Shown: positions 1-9,839, numbered from the stretch's first letter. The stretch: 46,266 bases of DNA from Acidobacteriota bacterium (GCA_025354885.1 JANXLY010000383.1:1-46266); one strand, 5' to 3'. Notes: generated by a model from the sequence alone, not told the origin. Program-made: numbers and translations.

Positions 1-901
1 CCACATTCGGCTTCAACTGCGCAATTGCCAGCATCGCCCCGATCACCGCCGCTCCGCCAGCCATGTCGTACTTCATCTTTTCCATGCTCTCGCTTGGCTT
101 GATCGAAATCCCGCCCGTGTCAAATGTCACGCCCTTGCCAATCAGCCCCAGATGCACATTCGGCTTAGCCTCTGCCGGTTTATAACGCAACACAATCAAC
201 GCCCCCGGCTCCGCACTTCCCTGCGAAACGCAAAGCAGACTCCCCATACCAAGTTGCTTCATCCGGTCTTCATCAAGCACATCGCAGCCAAGTCCCTGCT
301 GCTCCGCCATCTTGCGGGCGCGCTCCGCCAGCTTCATGGGAGTCAGTAAGTTGCCCGGCTCATTCACCAGCGCCCGCGCAAAGTTCTGAGCCTCACCGAT
401 CACAGCACCAGCCCGTGTCGCCTCAGCCAATTCCGTTGATCCCCCGGCAGCAACCAGCAAAAAGTTCTCGACGTGTTTCGAATCCTTCTTGCTCTTATGT
501 TCGTCCGGCTCATAATCCCCAACAATCGCCCCTTCGGTCACGGCTTGCACCAGCGCTGCCTGTTGCAACGAAGTATCCAGCACAAAAGCGATGTCAGAAA
601 TCGACTTCGCCTTGAGGCCCCGCACCACCGCGCCACCCACCTTGCGCATCATCGCTGCATCGAGCTTATCGGCCTTGCCAATCCCCACCAGCACAGCCCG
701 TCGCGCACTCATTCCCGCCGGCTTGTGCAACACCGCCAGCTCAAACGCCTTGCCTGTAAACTCTCCACTTGCGTAAAGATCAGCGGCCCATTGGTCCACA
801 GCCGCATTCCCCGTCTGAGCAGCAACACCCTCCGCCGCCGCAAACACAACCGCGTCACTCGAAATCGTTGAATATGCCTGGAATTGAATACTGGTTTTCA
901 T
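1..901 (-). CDS. pepA: Leucyl aminopeptidase (M17 family), 3' end outside the window
   Basis: Cytosolic M17 metallo-aminopeptidase that removes N-terminal residues from peptides. Only the first ~300 residues lie in the window; the gene runs off the left edge. The N-terminal macro-like domain is followed by the start of the catalytic domain, with [19 protein letters not shown] and [11 protein letters not shown], the stretch that supplies metal-binding Lys and Asp residues in M17 enzymes. The ATG (899-901) overlaps the TGA of smpB (898-900) as ATGA, so the two are probably cotranscribed and translationally coupled, smpB first. No frameshift is seen in the visible part. The family call is firm from the active-site block; the C-terminal metal ligands cannot be checked here. 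Confidence 0.93.
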   Translation of the reverse strand, partial: MKTSIQFQAYSTISSDAVVFAAAEGVAAQTGNAAVDQWAADLYASGEFTGKAFELAVLHKPAGMSARRAVLVGIGKADKLDAAMMRKVGGAVVRGLKAKSISDIAFVLDTSLQQAALVQAVTEGAIVGDYEPDEHKSKKDSKHVENFLLVAAGGSTELAEATRAGAVIGEAQNFARALVNEPGNLLTPMKLAERARKMAEQQGLGCDVLDEDRMKQLGMGSLLCVSQGSAEPGALIVLRYKPAEAKPNVHLGLIGKGVTFDTGGISIKPSESMEKMKYDMAGGAAVIGAMLAIAQLKPNV

Positions 902-1371
902 TGATATTTTCTTGCTTTCATTGCGACCCGCGCTTCCGCTTCCTGCTCGCGCACCTTGATGGTTTCGCGCTTGTCGTGTATTTTCTTTCCTTTGGCGAGC
1001 GCCAGTTCACACTTGATCCGCCCCGCCTTGAGATACATCTTCAGTGGAATCAGGGCCAAACCCTTCTCCCGTGTCTTGCTGTGCAGCTTTTCGATCTCGC
1101 GTTTATGCAACAACAGCTTCCGAGCATGAACCGGTTTATGGTTTTGCTGATTGCCATGGCTGTACTCACTGATGTGTACATTTTCAAGCCACGCTTCCCC
1201 GCCCCGCACTTCGGCCCACCCGTCCTTCAGTTGCACTTTGCCGTTCTTGGCCGCTTTCACTTCCGTGCCAGTCAAAACCAGGCCAGCCTCCACCGTCTCG
1301 AGCACAAAATACTCGTAGTGGGCTTGGCGGTTGTCCGCAATCAGCTTATTCCCGTCATTTTCCGGCTTCAT
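898..1371 (-). CDS. smpB: SsrA-binding protein SmpB
   Basis: Partner of tmRNA in trans-translation; it brings alanyl-tmRNA to stalled ribosomes. The 157 residues are the normal family length. Recognisable blocks are the N-terminal [10 protein letters not shown] segment, [11 protein letters not shown], the central [20 protein letters not shown] with the Y(S)HGN stretch, [20 protein letters not shown], and the basic tail [12 protein letters not shown] that enters the ribosomal decoding centre. The start is the ATG at 1369-1371, facing the secretin gene across a 92-bp divergent intergenic region. Its stop overlaps the start of pepA. No tmRNA gene is seen in the window. Confidence 0.97.
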   Translation of the reverse strand: MKPENDGNKLIADNRQAHYEYFVLETVEAGLVLTGTEVKAAKNGKVQLKDGWAEVRGGEAWLENVHISEYSHGNQQNHKPVHARKLLLHKREIEKLHSKTREKGLALIPLKMYLKAGRIKCELALAKGKKIHDKRETIKVREQEAEARVAMKARKYQ

Positions 1372-1463
1372 TGCACGAATCCGGGGAGCGATACGTCAGT
1401 ACAGATAGGTGCCATGCAAATCGGTCCCCAAAGTCCAAAGTTTACCACGAGAAACCGAATAAG

Positions 1464-3995
1464 ATGCCTTTTTACAAAGGTTTAGCTAGATTTAACAGCC
1501 TTGCCCTTGCCTTTATTTTGGCATTTCAGGGCGCTTTTGCGCCCATGCCGCTGGCAGCAAAAAACAAAAAGAGCGAATCCCTCATGAAGGATGCCCAACT
1601 CGCTGAGGTCAAAGGCGACTTCGAAAAAGCCCTCGAGCTTTTCGAGCAGGCTCTTGGCATCGATCCGCGAGACACCGCTTATAAGCTCGGTCTCGACCGT
1701 GTCCGCTTCCAGGCCGCCCAGAAAATTGTCGACCGCGGCGAGAAACTTCGCTCCGAGGGCAAACTCGAAGAAGCCTTGGCCTTGTTTCAACGTGCCTTCG
1801 CCCTCGACCCTGCAAGTTCAATCGCCGAACAGCGCATGCGCCAGACCTTCGAAATGATCCGCAAGGATAAGCAGTCTCCCGCGCCCGCTCCACCCGAAGA
1901 GCGCGGAATGACAGCCTCCGAACGGGTCCGCAAAGAAGGCGAAAAGAAGCTCGACTCCATGATGGATGCGCCTGTTCTCAAGCCGATCAAGCGCGAAATC
2001 GTCAACCTCAAGATGAACAACCAGCCCGTCAAGGTTCTCTTTGAGACTCTCGCTAAAATGGCGGGCATCAACGTCATGTTTGATCCCGATTTTGTCAGTC
2101 AGAACTCCGGCAAGAATTATCCGATAGACTTCACCAACACCACGCTCGAAGAAGCACTCGATTACCTCTCGATTCTCACCAAAGCCTACTGGAAGCCGAT
2201 CTCGACCAACGCCATTTACGTCACTCTCGACAACCCGCAAAAGCGCCGCGACTATGAGGATTACATTGTCAAGGTCTTCTACCTCCAACACGCCCTCGAA
2301 CCGCAGGAATTGCAGGAAATCGCTAATGCAGTTCGTGTAGTGGGTGAATGCCGAAAAGTAGTCCCTTATGTCGCGCAGATGGCCCTCATGGTGCGCTGCA
2401 CTGCCGACCAGGTTTCACTCGTCCAGAAGATCATCAACGACATGGACAAGCCCCGGGCAGAAATCATGCTCGACGTCTACATCCTCGAAGCAAACAGGAC
2501 TGTCACCAGAACCCTCGCAACCAACGCCATCACTGGCCTGATCCCCGGATTGAACAGCTCGATCATCGTCACTCCAAAAGGCTCGACACCGGCAACTACA
2601 TCAACAACGCCAGCGGCAGGCGCAACAGCCGCTAGTTCGTTAATTTCTCTCTCAAAGCTCGGCAAGTTTTTCTCCAACGATTTTTCGTTCAATGTGCCCA
2701 ATATTTTCCTGAAAGCTCTTCTCGATGACCGAACCACCCGCGTCCTGCAGAACCCGCAGATTCGGACAGTCGATAACAAAAAGGCCACCCTCCGCATTGG
2801 AGACCGTTACCCCTACGCCACTGGCAGTTTCAACGTCGGCGTTGGAGGCGGTGTGGGCGGCGTAAGCCCCATCGCATCCACACAGTTCCAATTTGCCGAA
2901 GTCGGCGTCAACGTCGACATCACCCCAAAAATTCACGGCAACGAAGAAATCTCCCTCCGCGTGGAAGTTGAAGTTTCAAACATTCGCGACCAGGTCGACA
3001 TCGGCGGTGTCCGTCAACCGGTAATCGGCCAGCGCAAAATAGGAGAAGACATCCGCATCCGCGAGGGCGAGGTAAACGTCATGGGTGGCTTGAAATCCAA
3101 CAGCAGGTCCAGAAATGTCAGCGGCCTCCCGTGGATGGCTTCGCTCCCGGGACTTGGCTGGCTATTCGGCAGCCAGGGGGATGACAAGAGCGACAGCGAG
3201 TTGCTGGTCATCCTGGTTCCCCATCTCGTGCGTGCTCCGGAGTTAACCGACCTCAATCTGAGAGGCGTTAGCACGGGCACCGATCAGCAGGTTCGAGTCA
3301 GCCTCTCACCACGTGAAGAAAAACCTGTGGCAGCCCTACCGCCACCACCGCTTCAGACGCCAATACCCGTGCTGCCACTTGCGATCCCCCAAACGACACC
3401 GCTGACAACAGCACCGACAACACCGCAAGCGATACCTCTGACGACACCGCAAACGCTACCGCCGATGAATCTACCGCCTAGCCCTCCTACTACGCCGTCG
3501 GCCCCACAAACCTTGTCGGCCATCCCGCAGGCTGCTCCTCCAGTACTCGACGTCGCAAGACAGGGAGCTATGAAATTGCCCCGTCTTGCGATCAACAAAC
3601 TGGTTCTCACTCCGCAAAAGGGGCCGCTTTACCTTAGCGCGCCTGTCGAAGTGACCCTGAATGTGGAGTCGGCAATCGATCTGGCCAAAGCTCCAATCAC
3701 CGTCGATTACGATCGTCAAATGCTCAAGCTGATCAGCGTCAGTTCTGGCGGAATGATGGGCGCAGACGGGCAGAAAGAAAATCTCACGATGGATTTCGGC
3801 ACCGGGGAATTCGACCTTTCACGCGATGCCGGAGTCGTTGGAGTCTCAGGCAGCGGCGCACTCCTGAAGCTCAACTTCATCAGTCTCGCCAAAGGCGAAG
3901 CCTCTGTACGCATTGCGGCTGCCAAAATGGCAAACTCGAACAATGAGCAGTTGCCGGCCTCAAAATTGCCCGAACTGACAGTCAGGATCCAGTAG
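1464..3995 (+). CDS. Secretin (GspD/PilQ type) with N-terminal TPR and C-terminal cohesin-like domain
   Basis: Outer-membrane secretin of a type II secretion or type IV pilus-like machine, 843 residues. Order: signal sequence (about 1-32, MPFYKGLARF then a hydrophobic run and AA cleavage region), two TPR-like helices pairs (about 35-115, GDFEKALELFEQALGIDP, GKLEEALALFQRAFALDP), secretin N-domains (about 165-320), secretin barrel (about 325-600; VNVDITPKIHGNEEISLRVEVEV and VMGGLKSNSRSRNVSGLPWM, LLVILVPHLVRAPE), a Pro/Thr-rich linker (about 620-700), and a C-terminal beta-rich domain resembling cohesin (about 715-840; VEVTLNVESAIDL, FISLAKGEASVRI). The frame is open back to 1371, but the signal peptide starts at ATG 1464, so I use that. 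Eight bases separate it from the first pseudopilin gene. ATPase, platform and peptidase genes are absent nearby. Confidence 0.88.
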   Translation: MPFYKGLARFNSLALAFILAFQGAFAPMPLAAKNKKSESLMKDAQLAEVKGDFEKALELFEQALGIDPRDTAYKLGLDRVRFQAAQKIVDRGEKLRSEGKLEEALALFQRAFALDPASSIAEQRMRQTFEMIRKDKQSPAPAPPEERGMTASERVRKEGEKKLDSMMDAPVLKPIKREIVNLKMNNQPVKVLFETLAKMAGINVMFDPDFVSQNSGKNYPIDFTNTTLEEALDYLSILTKAYWKPISTNAIYVTLDNPQKRRDYEDYIVKVFYLQHALEPQELQEIANAVRVVGECRKVVPYVAQMALMVRCTADQVSLVQKIINDMDKPRAEIMLDVYILEANRTVTRTLATNAITGLIPGLNSSIIVTPKGSTPATTSTTPAAGATAASSLISLSKLGKFFSNDFSFNVPNIFLKALLDDRTTRVLQNPQIRTVDNKKATLRIGDRYPYATGSFNVGVGGGVGGVSPIASTQFQFAEVGVNVDITPKIHGNEEISLRVEVEVSNIRDQVDIGGVRQPVIGQRKIGEDIRIREGEVNVMGGLKSNSRSRNVSGLPWMASLPGLGWLFGSQGDDKSDSELLVILVPHLVRAPELTDLNLRGVSTGTDQQVRVSLSPREEKPVAALPPPPLQTPIPVLPLAIPQTTPLTTAPTTPQAIPLTTPQTLPPMNLPPSPPTTPSAPQTLSAIPQAAPPVLDVARQGAMKLPRLAINKLVLTPQKGPLYLSAPVEVTLNVESAIDLAKAPITVDYDRQMLKLISVSSGGMMGADGQKENLTMDFGTGEFDLSRDAGVVGVSGSGALLKLNFISLAKGEASVRIAAAKMANSNNEQLPASKLPELTVRIQ

Positions 3996-4002
3996 GAATC
4001 CT

Positions 4003-4488
4003 ATGTTTGCCGTATCGGAACAGCGCCGCAGGAAACAACGAGGTTTAACCCTCGTGGAGCTCGTTGTGGCCTTTACGATTCTCATCACCTTGAGCGCCAT
4101 GGCCCTGCCAATGGCGCGCTACAAAGTGCGCCGCGAAAAAGAACGCGACCTCCGCTATGCCTTGCGCGAGATCCGCACTGCCATCGACAAGTACAAAGAT
4201 ATGGCCGAACAAGGCCAACTAGGCCAAATGAAACTCGGCTCCGAGAATTACCCCGAGACACTCGAAATGCTGGTAGAAGGAGTGAAAGTACCCGGCGCAC
4301 AGGAAAAGAAAATTCGCTTCCTCCGCCGCCTGCCCCGAGACCCTTATACGAATTCCACCGAATGGGGAAAACGCAGCGTACAGGATGACCCCAAGTCAAT
4401 GAGCTGGGGTGGACAGAACGTGTTCGATGTCTTCACAAAGACCATGGAGAAAGCGCCTGATGGCACAGCATATTCCGAGTGGGAATAA
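4003..4488 (+). CDS. Type II secretion/type IV pilin-like pseudopilin (GspG-like), first of two
   Basis: Type IV pilin-like protein of 161 residues. The short basic leader MFAVSEQRRRKQRG is followed by LTLVELVVAFTILITLSAMAL: a prepilin peptidase site after Gly, with Glu at +5 and one hydrophobic helix that serves as membrane anchor and assembly helix. The rest (YALREIRTAIDKYKDMAEQG, LPRDPYTNSTEWG) resembles the GspG major pseudopilin core, including the conserved DPY segment. An AGGA lies 6 bases upstream of the ATG. The 3' end overlaps the next pseudopilin gene by 29 bases. It probably forms or caps the pseudopilus that works with the upstream secretin; which subunit it is cannot be settled from the sequence alone. 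Confidence 0.9.
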   Translation: MFAVSEQRRRKQRGLTLVELVVAFTILITLSAMALPMARYKVRREKERDLRYALREIRTAIDKYKDMAEQGQLGQMKLGSENYPETLEMLVEGVKVPGAQEKKIRFLRRLPRDPYTNSTEWGKRSVQDDPKSMSWGGQNVFDVFTKTMEKAPDGTAYSEWE

Positions 4489-4873
4489 GTTCCGGCGTGG
4501 CTTTACGATCGTCGAAATGATCATCGTAATGACGATCATTTCGATCATCCTCTCGCTGGCGATCCCGATCTACCAGAAGTCATTGGTGCGAGCCCGCGAG
4601 AGCGTGCTCAAGAACAACCTCTTCACCATGCGCACGGTCATCGACGAATATACCTACGACAAGCAAAAAGCACCGCAGGATTTGCGGGATCTGGTCGATG
4701 CCGGCTATTTGCGCACCATTCCAGTCGACCCGATGACAGGCCGGCCAGATACATGGCGCGTTGTAATGGAAGACTCCCTCGCCAGCGTCAACCAGACCGA
4801 ACCCGGCATCTACGACGTGAAGTCCGGTTCCGAGCAAAAAAGCCTCGAAGGCACACCCTATGCCGAGTGGTAG
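4460..4873 (+). CDS. Type II secretion/type IV pilin-like pseudopilin, second of two
   Basis: A second N-methylated pilin-like protein of 137 residues. The leader MAQHIPSGNKFRRG precedes FTIVEMIIVMTIISIILSLAI, with Glu at +5 of the mature protein. The core (LFTMRTVIDEYTYDKQKAP, DLVDAGYLRTIPVDPMTGRPD) follows the GspG pattern of a helix, an alpha-beta loop and DPMTG, where calcium-binding loops sit in GspG. The frame is open upstream to 4409, but the ATG at 4460 has GGAGA 9 bases upstream and gives a normal prepilin leader. It starts inside the previous gene (29-base overlap), so translation is probably coupled. Secretin and both pseudopilins form one plus-strand unit. Confidence 0.9.
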   Translation: MAQHIPSGNKFRRGFTIVEMIIVMTIISIILSLAIPIYQKSLVRARESVLKNNLFTMRTVIDEYTYDKQKAPQDLRDLVDAGYLRTIPVDPMTGRPDTWRVVMEDSLASVNQTEPGIYDVKSGSEQKSLEGTPYAEW

Positions 4874-4897
4874 CCTAGTAGCTTCAACTCACCAATT

Positions 4898-6400
4898 ATG
4901 TCCGCACCTCAATCCGACATTGGCCTCATAGGCCTCGCAGTAATGGGCCAGAATCTCGCCCTCAACATCGCCGATCACGGCTTCCGAATTTCGGTTTATA
5001 ACCGCACAACAGCAACGATGGAAAAATTCGTCGCCGAGAACCCCTCCACTCCGGGAGGAGTCGACGGGCAGCCTACGCTCGAAGGTTTTGTCGCTTCACT
5101 AAAGCGTCCCCGCAAGATGATCATCCTTGTCAAGGCTGGCGCTGGGACCGACGCCGTCATTGATTCCCTGGTGCCTCTGCTTGAGGCTGGCGACATCATC
5201 ATCGATGGCGGCAACGCCCTCTGGACGGACACAATCCGCCGCGAAAATGTTCTCAAGGCAAAGGGTCTCCGCTTTGTGGGCTCCGGCGTATCCGGCGGAG
5301 AAGAAGGCGCTCGATTCGGCCCATCACTCATGCCTGGCGGAGACGAAGCAGCCTTCGCCGAAATCAAGCCGATCTGGGAAGCCATAGCCGCCAAGGTCGA
5401 CGACCTGACGGGCAAGCCACTCGAAGGCGCAGCCCCAGGCAAACCCATTCAAGGTGGCGTCCCCTGCACCACTCTCATTGGGCCAAACGGAGCCGGGCAC
5501 TACGTCAAGATGGTTCACAATGGCATTGAGTATGGCGACATGCAGATGATCTGCGAAGCCTACGCACTCATGAAACACCTGCTCGGTATGAGCGCCCAGG
5601 AATGCGCAGCCGTATTCAAGCAATGGAATGGCGGCGTGCTCGATAGTTTCCTGGTTGAAATCACGGCAGACATCCTGGCGCAAAAAGATCCGATGACTGG
5701 CAAAGCTTTCGTCGATATTGTTCTCGACACTGCCGGCCAAAAAGGTACAGGTAAATGGACCAGCGCCAGTGCACTCGACATGGGCACGCCAGCGCCAACG
5801 GTTGCCGAGGCCGTCTTTGCGCGCTTTCTGAGTGCCGTCAAGGATGAGCGTGTCAATGCCTCAAAAACACTTTCCGGCCCCTCACCTGCATACACCGGCG
5901 ACAAGCAGGCAATGATCGATGCGATTCATGACGCGCTCTATTGCTCTAAGGTTTGCGCCTACGCACAAGGCTTTCAATTGATGCGCGCCGCTCAAGTGGA
6001 ATACAAATGGCAGTTGCCCTTTGCCGACATCGCCCGCATTTTCCGCGGCGGCTGTATCATCCGCGCTCGATTCCTCCAGAAAATCACCGAAGCTTATCTG
6101 CGCAACGCCGATCTCGTCAACTTACTGCTCGACCCGTTCTTCAACAGCGAAATTGCCCGTTGCCAGACCAACTGGCGTAAAGTGGTCGCTGCTGCTGCGA
6201 CCAATGGCATCCCTGCCCCAACCTTCTACTCTGCCCTCAGCTATTACGATGGCTATCGCAGCGAAACGCTTCCGGCCAATCTGTTACAGGCGCAGCGCGA
6301 CTACTTTGGCGCGCACACCTATGAGCGGACAGACATGCCGCGCGGCAAGTTCTTTCACCTCGACTGGCCAGAATCCCCTCGGCCGCAACTGGAAGTGTGA
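4898..6400 (+). CDS. gnd: 6-phosphogluconate dehydrogenase (decarboxylating)
   Basis: Oxidises 6-phosphogluconate with NADP(+) to ribulose 5-phosphate and CO2 in the oxidative pentose phosphate pathway. 500 residues, a little over the usual 470-485. The N-terminal Rossmann fold has [16 protein letters not shown] and VYNRTT. The catalytic region shows [19 protein letters not shown], with the catalytic Lys, and [10 protein letters not shown], a family signature. The C-terminal helical domain contains [10 protein letters not shown] and ends with a tail lying over the partner subunit. The start is ATG 4898, 24 bases after the pseudopilin stop. Its TGA overlaps the GTG of the next gene, an ion channel, as GTGA. 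This is the standard long decarboxylating form. Confidence 0.96.
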   Translation: MSAPQSDIGLIGLAVMGQNLALNIADHGFRISVYNRTTATMEKFVAENPSTPGGVDGQPTLEGFVASLKRPRKMIILVKAGAGTDAVIDSLVPLLEAGDIIIDGGNALWTDTIRRENVLKAKGLRFVGSGVSGGEEGARFGPSLMPGGDEAAFAEIKPIWEAIAAKVDDLTGKPLEGAAPGKPIQGGVPCTTLIGPNGAGHYVKMVHNGIEYGDMQMICEAYALMKHLLGMSAQECAAVFKQWNGGVLDSFLVEITADILAQKDPMTGKAFVDIVLDTAGQKGTGKWTSASALDMGTPAPTVAEAVFARFLSAVKDERVNASKTLSGPSPAYTGDKQAMIDAIHDALYCSKVCAYAQGFQLMRAAQVEYKWQLPFADIARIFRGGCIIRARFLQKITEAYLRNADLVNLLLDPFFNSEIARCQTNWRKVVAAAATNGIPAPTFYSALSYYDGYRSETLPANLLQAQRDYFGAHTYERTDMPRGKFFHLDWPESPRPQLEV

Positions 6401-7341
6401 GCGAACTCAATCGAGATCTCGGGCTTGGCGGCAAACTGGCGCGCGAAGCGTCGGTGCGCCTTCTCAATCAGGATGGCAGCTTCAACGCCAGGCGATTGGG
6501 CCACAGCCGCTGGCATCCGGTCAACGCCTATCACACGCTCATTGAACTGAAACCGAGCAGACTGATCGCACTCAGTCTGCTCGGTTATCTGTTGGTCAAC
6601 TGCTTTTTCGCGCTGCTCTACTTTGCCTGCGGTGAAGGAGCGCTCGATTTACAAGGCAACGGGCATATGTCGCGGTTGGAAAGCTGTTTCTATTTCAGCG
6701 TGCAGACGATTGGCACTATCGGCTACGGCAAGATGGTTCCCGTTTCGCGCGCAGCAAATCTCCTCGTTGCTGTCGAAGCTCTTTTCGGGCTGGTCGGTTT
6801 CGCGGTGCTAAGCGCACTCATCTATGCACGCCTCACACGGCCCGAGGCAGAAATCGTATTCTCCAACCGCGCCCTCATCGCCCCATATGAAGGTGGCTGG
6901 GCATTGATGACCAGGCTCGCCAATCAGCGCAGAAGTAATCTGACAGAAGCCCGCGCCACACTAACGATCGCCCGTTGGGTGAAAGTTGCGAACGGTGAAC
7001 GTAAGCGAAAATTCGACTCGCTGGAACTCGAACGAGATCGCGTGGTGTTCATGCCGCTGCAATGGGTGCTCGTGCACCCGATTGATGAAAAGAGCCCTCT
7101 CTACGGCATGACGAAGGAACAAATGTCCGAAGCCGAACCTGAGATTTTCATACTCCTCAGTGCAGACGAGGACACCTTTGCCGTGACAGTTCATTCCCGC
7201 ACCAGTTACCAGCGGCATGAAATTGTTTGGGGGGCAAAATTCGACGACATGTACATTCCTCATTCTTCGATGGTTGTCGTAGACCTCGCCAAAATTCATG
7301 GCTACGCGATGCTGCCAGAAGCACCCTCGGTTCTTTCTTAG
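6397..7341 (+). CDS. KirBac-type inward-rectifier potassium channel
   Basis: Two-transmembrane potassium channel of 314 residues. TM1 is about residues 55-77, the pore helix and selectivity filter follow at 101-111 ([11 protein letters not shown], the filter TIGYG being intact), and TM2 is about 119-145. The remaining ~170 residues form the cytoplasmic immunoglobulin-like Kir domain ([32 protein letters not shown]-like block as [16 protein letters not shown], and FDDMYI near the end). The N-terminal amphipathic slide-helix region [13 protein letters not shown] is also typical. The start is GTG 6397, overlapping the gnd stop (GTGA), and there is no other good start nearby. Potassium selectivity follows from the filter; gating ligand is unknown. 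Confidence 0.93.
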   Translation: MSELNRDLGLGGKLAREASVRLLNQDGSFNARRLGHSRWHPVNAYHTLIELKPSRLIALSLLGYLLVNCFFALLYFACGEGALDLQGNGHMSRLESCFYFSVQTIGTIGYGKMVPVSRAANLLVAVEALFGLVGFAVLSALIYARLTRPEAEIVFSNRALIAPYEGGWALMTRLANQRRSNLTEARATLTIARWVKVANGERKRKFDSLELERDRVVFMPLQWVLVHPIDEKSPLYGMTKEQMSEAEPEIFILLSADEDTFAVTVHSRTSYQRHEIVWGAKFDDMYIPHSSMVVVDLAKIHGYAMLPEAPSVLS

Positions 7342-7404
7342 CCCACTCAGTGTTTGTACGTATGGCGCGGACGGCTAGAGTTCGTCATACTAAGTAATAA
7401 TTTC

Positions 7405-9729
7405 GTGACGATTACGCAGTGGAATACGATTGAGCCGATCCTCCTTGAAGCGCTGAAACAGCCAGCCAGAGGACGTGCATTTTTTCTCGCCGAACAACTG
7501 GAGAAAGACGAAGAGCTGCTCGCTTATGCGCAGCGCATCAATTGTCTCGTCGAACGGACGGCAGAAAACGAAGAAGTCCCAAGTTCAGTCTCCGGTTGGA
7601 AGATTTTACTGCCTCTGGGCTCAGACGGACTGGGGATGGACTATCTGGCCGAACGCGCCGACGGCACCATGGACCAGTTGATGAACTTCAAGGTGGCCAG
7701 AACTCGTATTGAAGAGGCCGCTGGTCAGCAGGATTTCATTCAGGAAATGCGGACCTTGACGATGTTGTATGACGCCAACATCGGACGCATTCTGGACACG
7801 GGCTGGGTATCGCAGGGACGCCCCTTCGTAGTGAGTGAATTCGAAGGTGGGCTTCCAATCACAGAAGCTGCACTGAGCATGGACCTGCGTGAAAACCTGA
7901 CGGTGTTTCTGCGCTTGTTAACTGCTGTCGGGTATGCGCACCAGAGGCAGATCATTCATGGTGATTTGCGGCCCGCTAACGTACTCCTTACCCTTGAACG
8001 TACCCCGAGACTCGTTGATTTCGGCTTGGCGCGGGCATTTGCAAAGGGAGGCGACGCGATTGCGGCGCAAACCGAAATTGATGCCGAGAGCCTGGCGTAT
8101 TTTTCGCCGGAACAGATTCGCGGCAAAGAAATTACCGAAGCGTCGGATGTCTATTCACTGGGCGTGATCCTCTACGAAATGCTCTCCGGCAAAATGCCTT
8201 ATGGAAGTCCGCGAGACACCATCATGGAACGGGGACGGGCAATTTGCGAGAAGATTCCGGGCAAGATCGAAGGAGTGGATGAGGACGTAAATTACGTCGT
8301 CGCCAAAGCCCTCGAGAAAAACCTTGAAGGCAGATACCCAAGCGTCATCTCACTGGGACGCGATATAGAGGCCTTCCTTGAGGGACGAGGAGTTGTCCCA
8401 CGCCAGGAAGCCATGCTTCAATTTCTGATCCGGACTGTGCGGCAGAACTGGATTACTGCTGCGTTGGTGGTCGCAGTGCTTGCGGTGGCGGGGATCGCAA
8501 TGTTTCAACAAACTCGCGCGCAATCAAAAGCCGCTCAAATTCAGAACATTGCTGGCTCGATTCTGGCCGGCGGCAAAGGTGGAAAGAAGGGGACAGAGGG
8601 CCTGTCGACGGTCCAGAGCGCCAAGAAGTATCTGGATGACATGCTCGAGAAAAATGCGGGCAAGCCGGAAGTCGTCAGCGAATTGGCTAAGGCTTATCTG
8701 CGCTTGGCAGAGGTGGAGTTGAAGGGGACAGGATTGTTGAAGGGAGATCGTGGGGCGGCCATCCAGTCGGCACGAAAGGCGTATGAATTGACCTTGCAAC
8801 TGGCGAGCAGTGGAGGCGCGACGGATCTGGAACTGCTCGAATATTCGAGATCAGCAAAGATGCTTTCTGAACTACTGAATGAAGCGCGAGATTACAAAGA
8901 AGCGGTGAAGGTCACACAGGACTGGAAGAACAAGCTGCTCGCCTCTTCTTCAACAAATCCTCAAGTATTGAAAGCCAAAGCGGCTGCAGATGCAGCGCTG
9001 GCGGATTTGATGTTCGCAGCTGGAGATCAGCAAGCTTCGATGCCCTTTGCGCGGTCAGCGATGCGGCAGTTCGGTTCCATTTTCGAATCAGACAAGGGCA
9101 ATCCGTCCAAGGCCCGCGAATACGCTCAATCTGCCAATAATGTTGGGGACAAAGCTTTGAAGATGAACATGCTGAGTGAAGCATTGAGCGTCTTCAGGAC
9201 GGCTGAAAAAACGATTCGTCCTGTGGCGAGCAAACCAGACAGCGAGGTAGGGCCGATTCTGGATTTGGCGAGAACCATGAACGGGCTGGGCGAGACGCTC
9301 GAAAAGTCGAAGCAGAATGATCAGGCTCTGGAAAGCTACCGGGAAGCGCGGCAACTTCTTGAGCAGGCCGCCAAGAAGGAAGTCGACAATGAGGATGCTG
9401 CTGAAGGCCTGGCCGACAATCTAATGCGTACGGCGCGGATTGAGAAAGAAACCTCGGGCACTCTGTTGGCAGTGCAAGAGACAGAACGCGCAGTGGGAAT
9501 TTTGAGAAGACTTGTGGAGAAACCGGGAACCAAGCCTGAGTTCCGCAAGCAGCTCGCACAAGCCTTGACGATAAAGGGCGAATTGGCAAAAGCGCAGAAG
9601 AAACCAATTGTCGCCAAGGAGTCCTTTGAAGAGGCGGTTGGATTGTGGAGTTCTTATGGACGCCTGGCAGGATTGAAGCCCGAAGAAGAGCTGGAAATTG
9701 ACAGGCTGAAGACACTTGCCGGCAAATGA
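7405..9729 (+). CDS. Membrane-anchored Ser/Thr protein kinase (PknB type) with C-terminal TPR-like region
   Basis: 774 residues from GTG 7405. This start gives VTITQWNTIEPILLEALKQ, the acidic/helical N-terminus usual for acidobacterial kinases; an open TTG at 7354 is less likely. The kinase domain is about residues 65-345: a weak glycine loop (LGSDGLGMDYLAE), the Lys in FKVAR, HGDLRPANVLL as catalytic loop, DFGLARAF, and SPEQIRG in place of APE, with SDVYSLGVILYEMLSG. HRD is HGD, so it is a non-RD kinase, but the catalytic Asp, Asn and DFG Asp remain. One TM helix (about 357-375, WITAALVVAVLAVAGIAMF) separates it from a long helical, TPR-like periplasmic part. Its targets are unknown; it may signal envelope state. 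It is followed by tRNA-Gln. Confidence 0.9.
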   Translation: MTITQWNTIEPILLEALKQPARGRAFFLAEQLEKDEELLAYAQRINCLVERTAENEEVPSSVSGWKILLPLGSDGLGMDYLAERADGTMDQLMNFKVARTRIEEAAGQQDFIQEMRTLTMLYDANIGRILDTGWVSQGRPFVVSEFEGGLPITEAALSMDLRENLTVFLRLLTAVGYAHQRQIIHGDLRPANVLLTLERTPRLVDFGLARAFAKGGDAIAAQTEIDAESLAYFSPEQIRGKEITEASDVYSLGVILYEMLSGKMPYGSPRDTIMERGRAICEKIPGKIEGVDEDVNYVVAKALEKNLEGRYPSVISLGRDIEAFLEGRGVVPRQEAMLQFLIRTVRQNWITAALVVAVLAVAGIAMFQQTRAQSKAAQIQNIAGSILAGGKGGKKGTEGLSTVQSAKKYLDDMLEKNAGKPEVVSELAKAYLRLAEVELKGTGLLKGDRGAAIQSARKAYELTLQLASSGGATDLELLEYSRSAKMLSELLNEARDYKEAVKVTQDWKNKLLASSSTNPQVLKAKAAADAALADLMFAAGDQQASMPFARSAMRQFGSIFESDKGNPSKAREYAQSANNVGDKALKMNMLSEALSVFRTAEKTIRPVASKPDSEVGPILDLARTMNGLGETLEKSKQNDQALESYREARQLLEQAAKKEVDNEDAAEGLADNLMRTARIEKETSGTLLAVQETERAVGILRRLVEKPGTKPEFRKQLAQALTIKGELAKAQKKPIVAKESFEEAVGLWSSYGRLAGLKPEEELEIDRLKTLAGK

Positions 9730-9765
9730 TTTGCTAGACTTTGAATAGTTGTAAAAGCAACCCAC

Positions 9766-9839
9766 TCCCTGATCGTCTAATGGTAGGACAGCGGACTTTG
9801 ACTCCGTCAATCGTGGTTCGAATCCATGTCGGGGAGCCA
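9766..9839 (+). tRNA. tRNA-Gln (anticodon TTG)
   Basis: A 74-base cloverleaf including an encoded CCA. The acceptor strands TCCCTGA (9766-9772) and TCGGGGA pair with one G-T wobble. The anticodon loop CTTTGAC places TTG at 9798-9800. The T arm is CGTGG-TTCGAAT-CCATG. A discriminator G and CCA end the gene. The kinase gene ends 36 bases upstream. Its 3' end resembles a sequence at 13427-13458 on the far side of the HNH/methylase cassette. Confidence 0.95.

Noticed and set aside
1371-1463. Upstream extension of the secretin frame (31 codons)
   Set aside because: The extension is polar and would bury the signal peptide that begins at ATG 1464.
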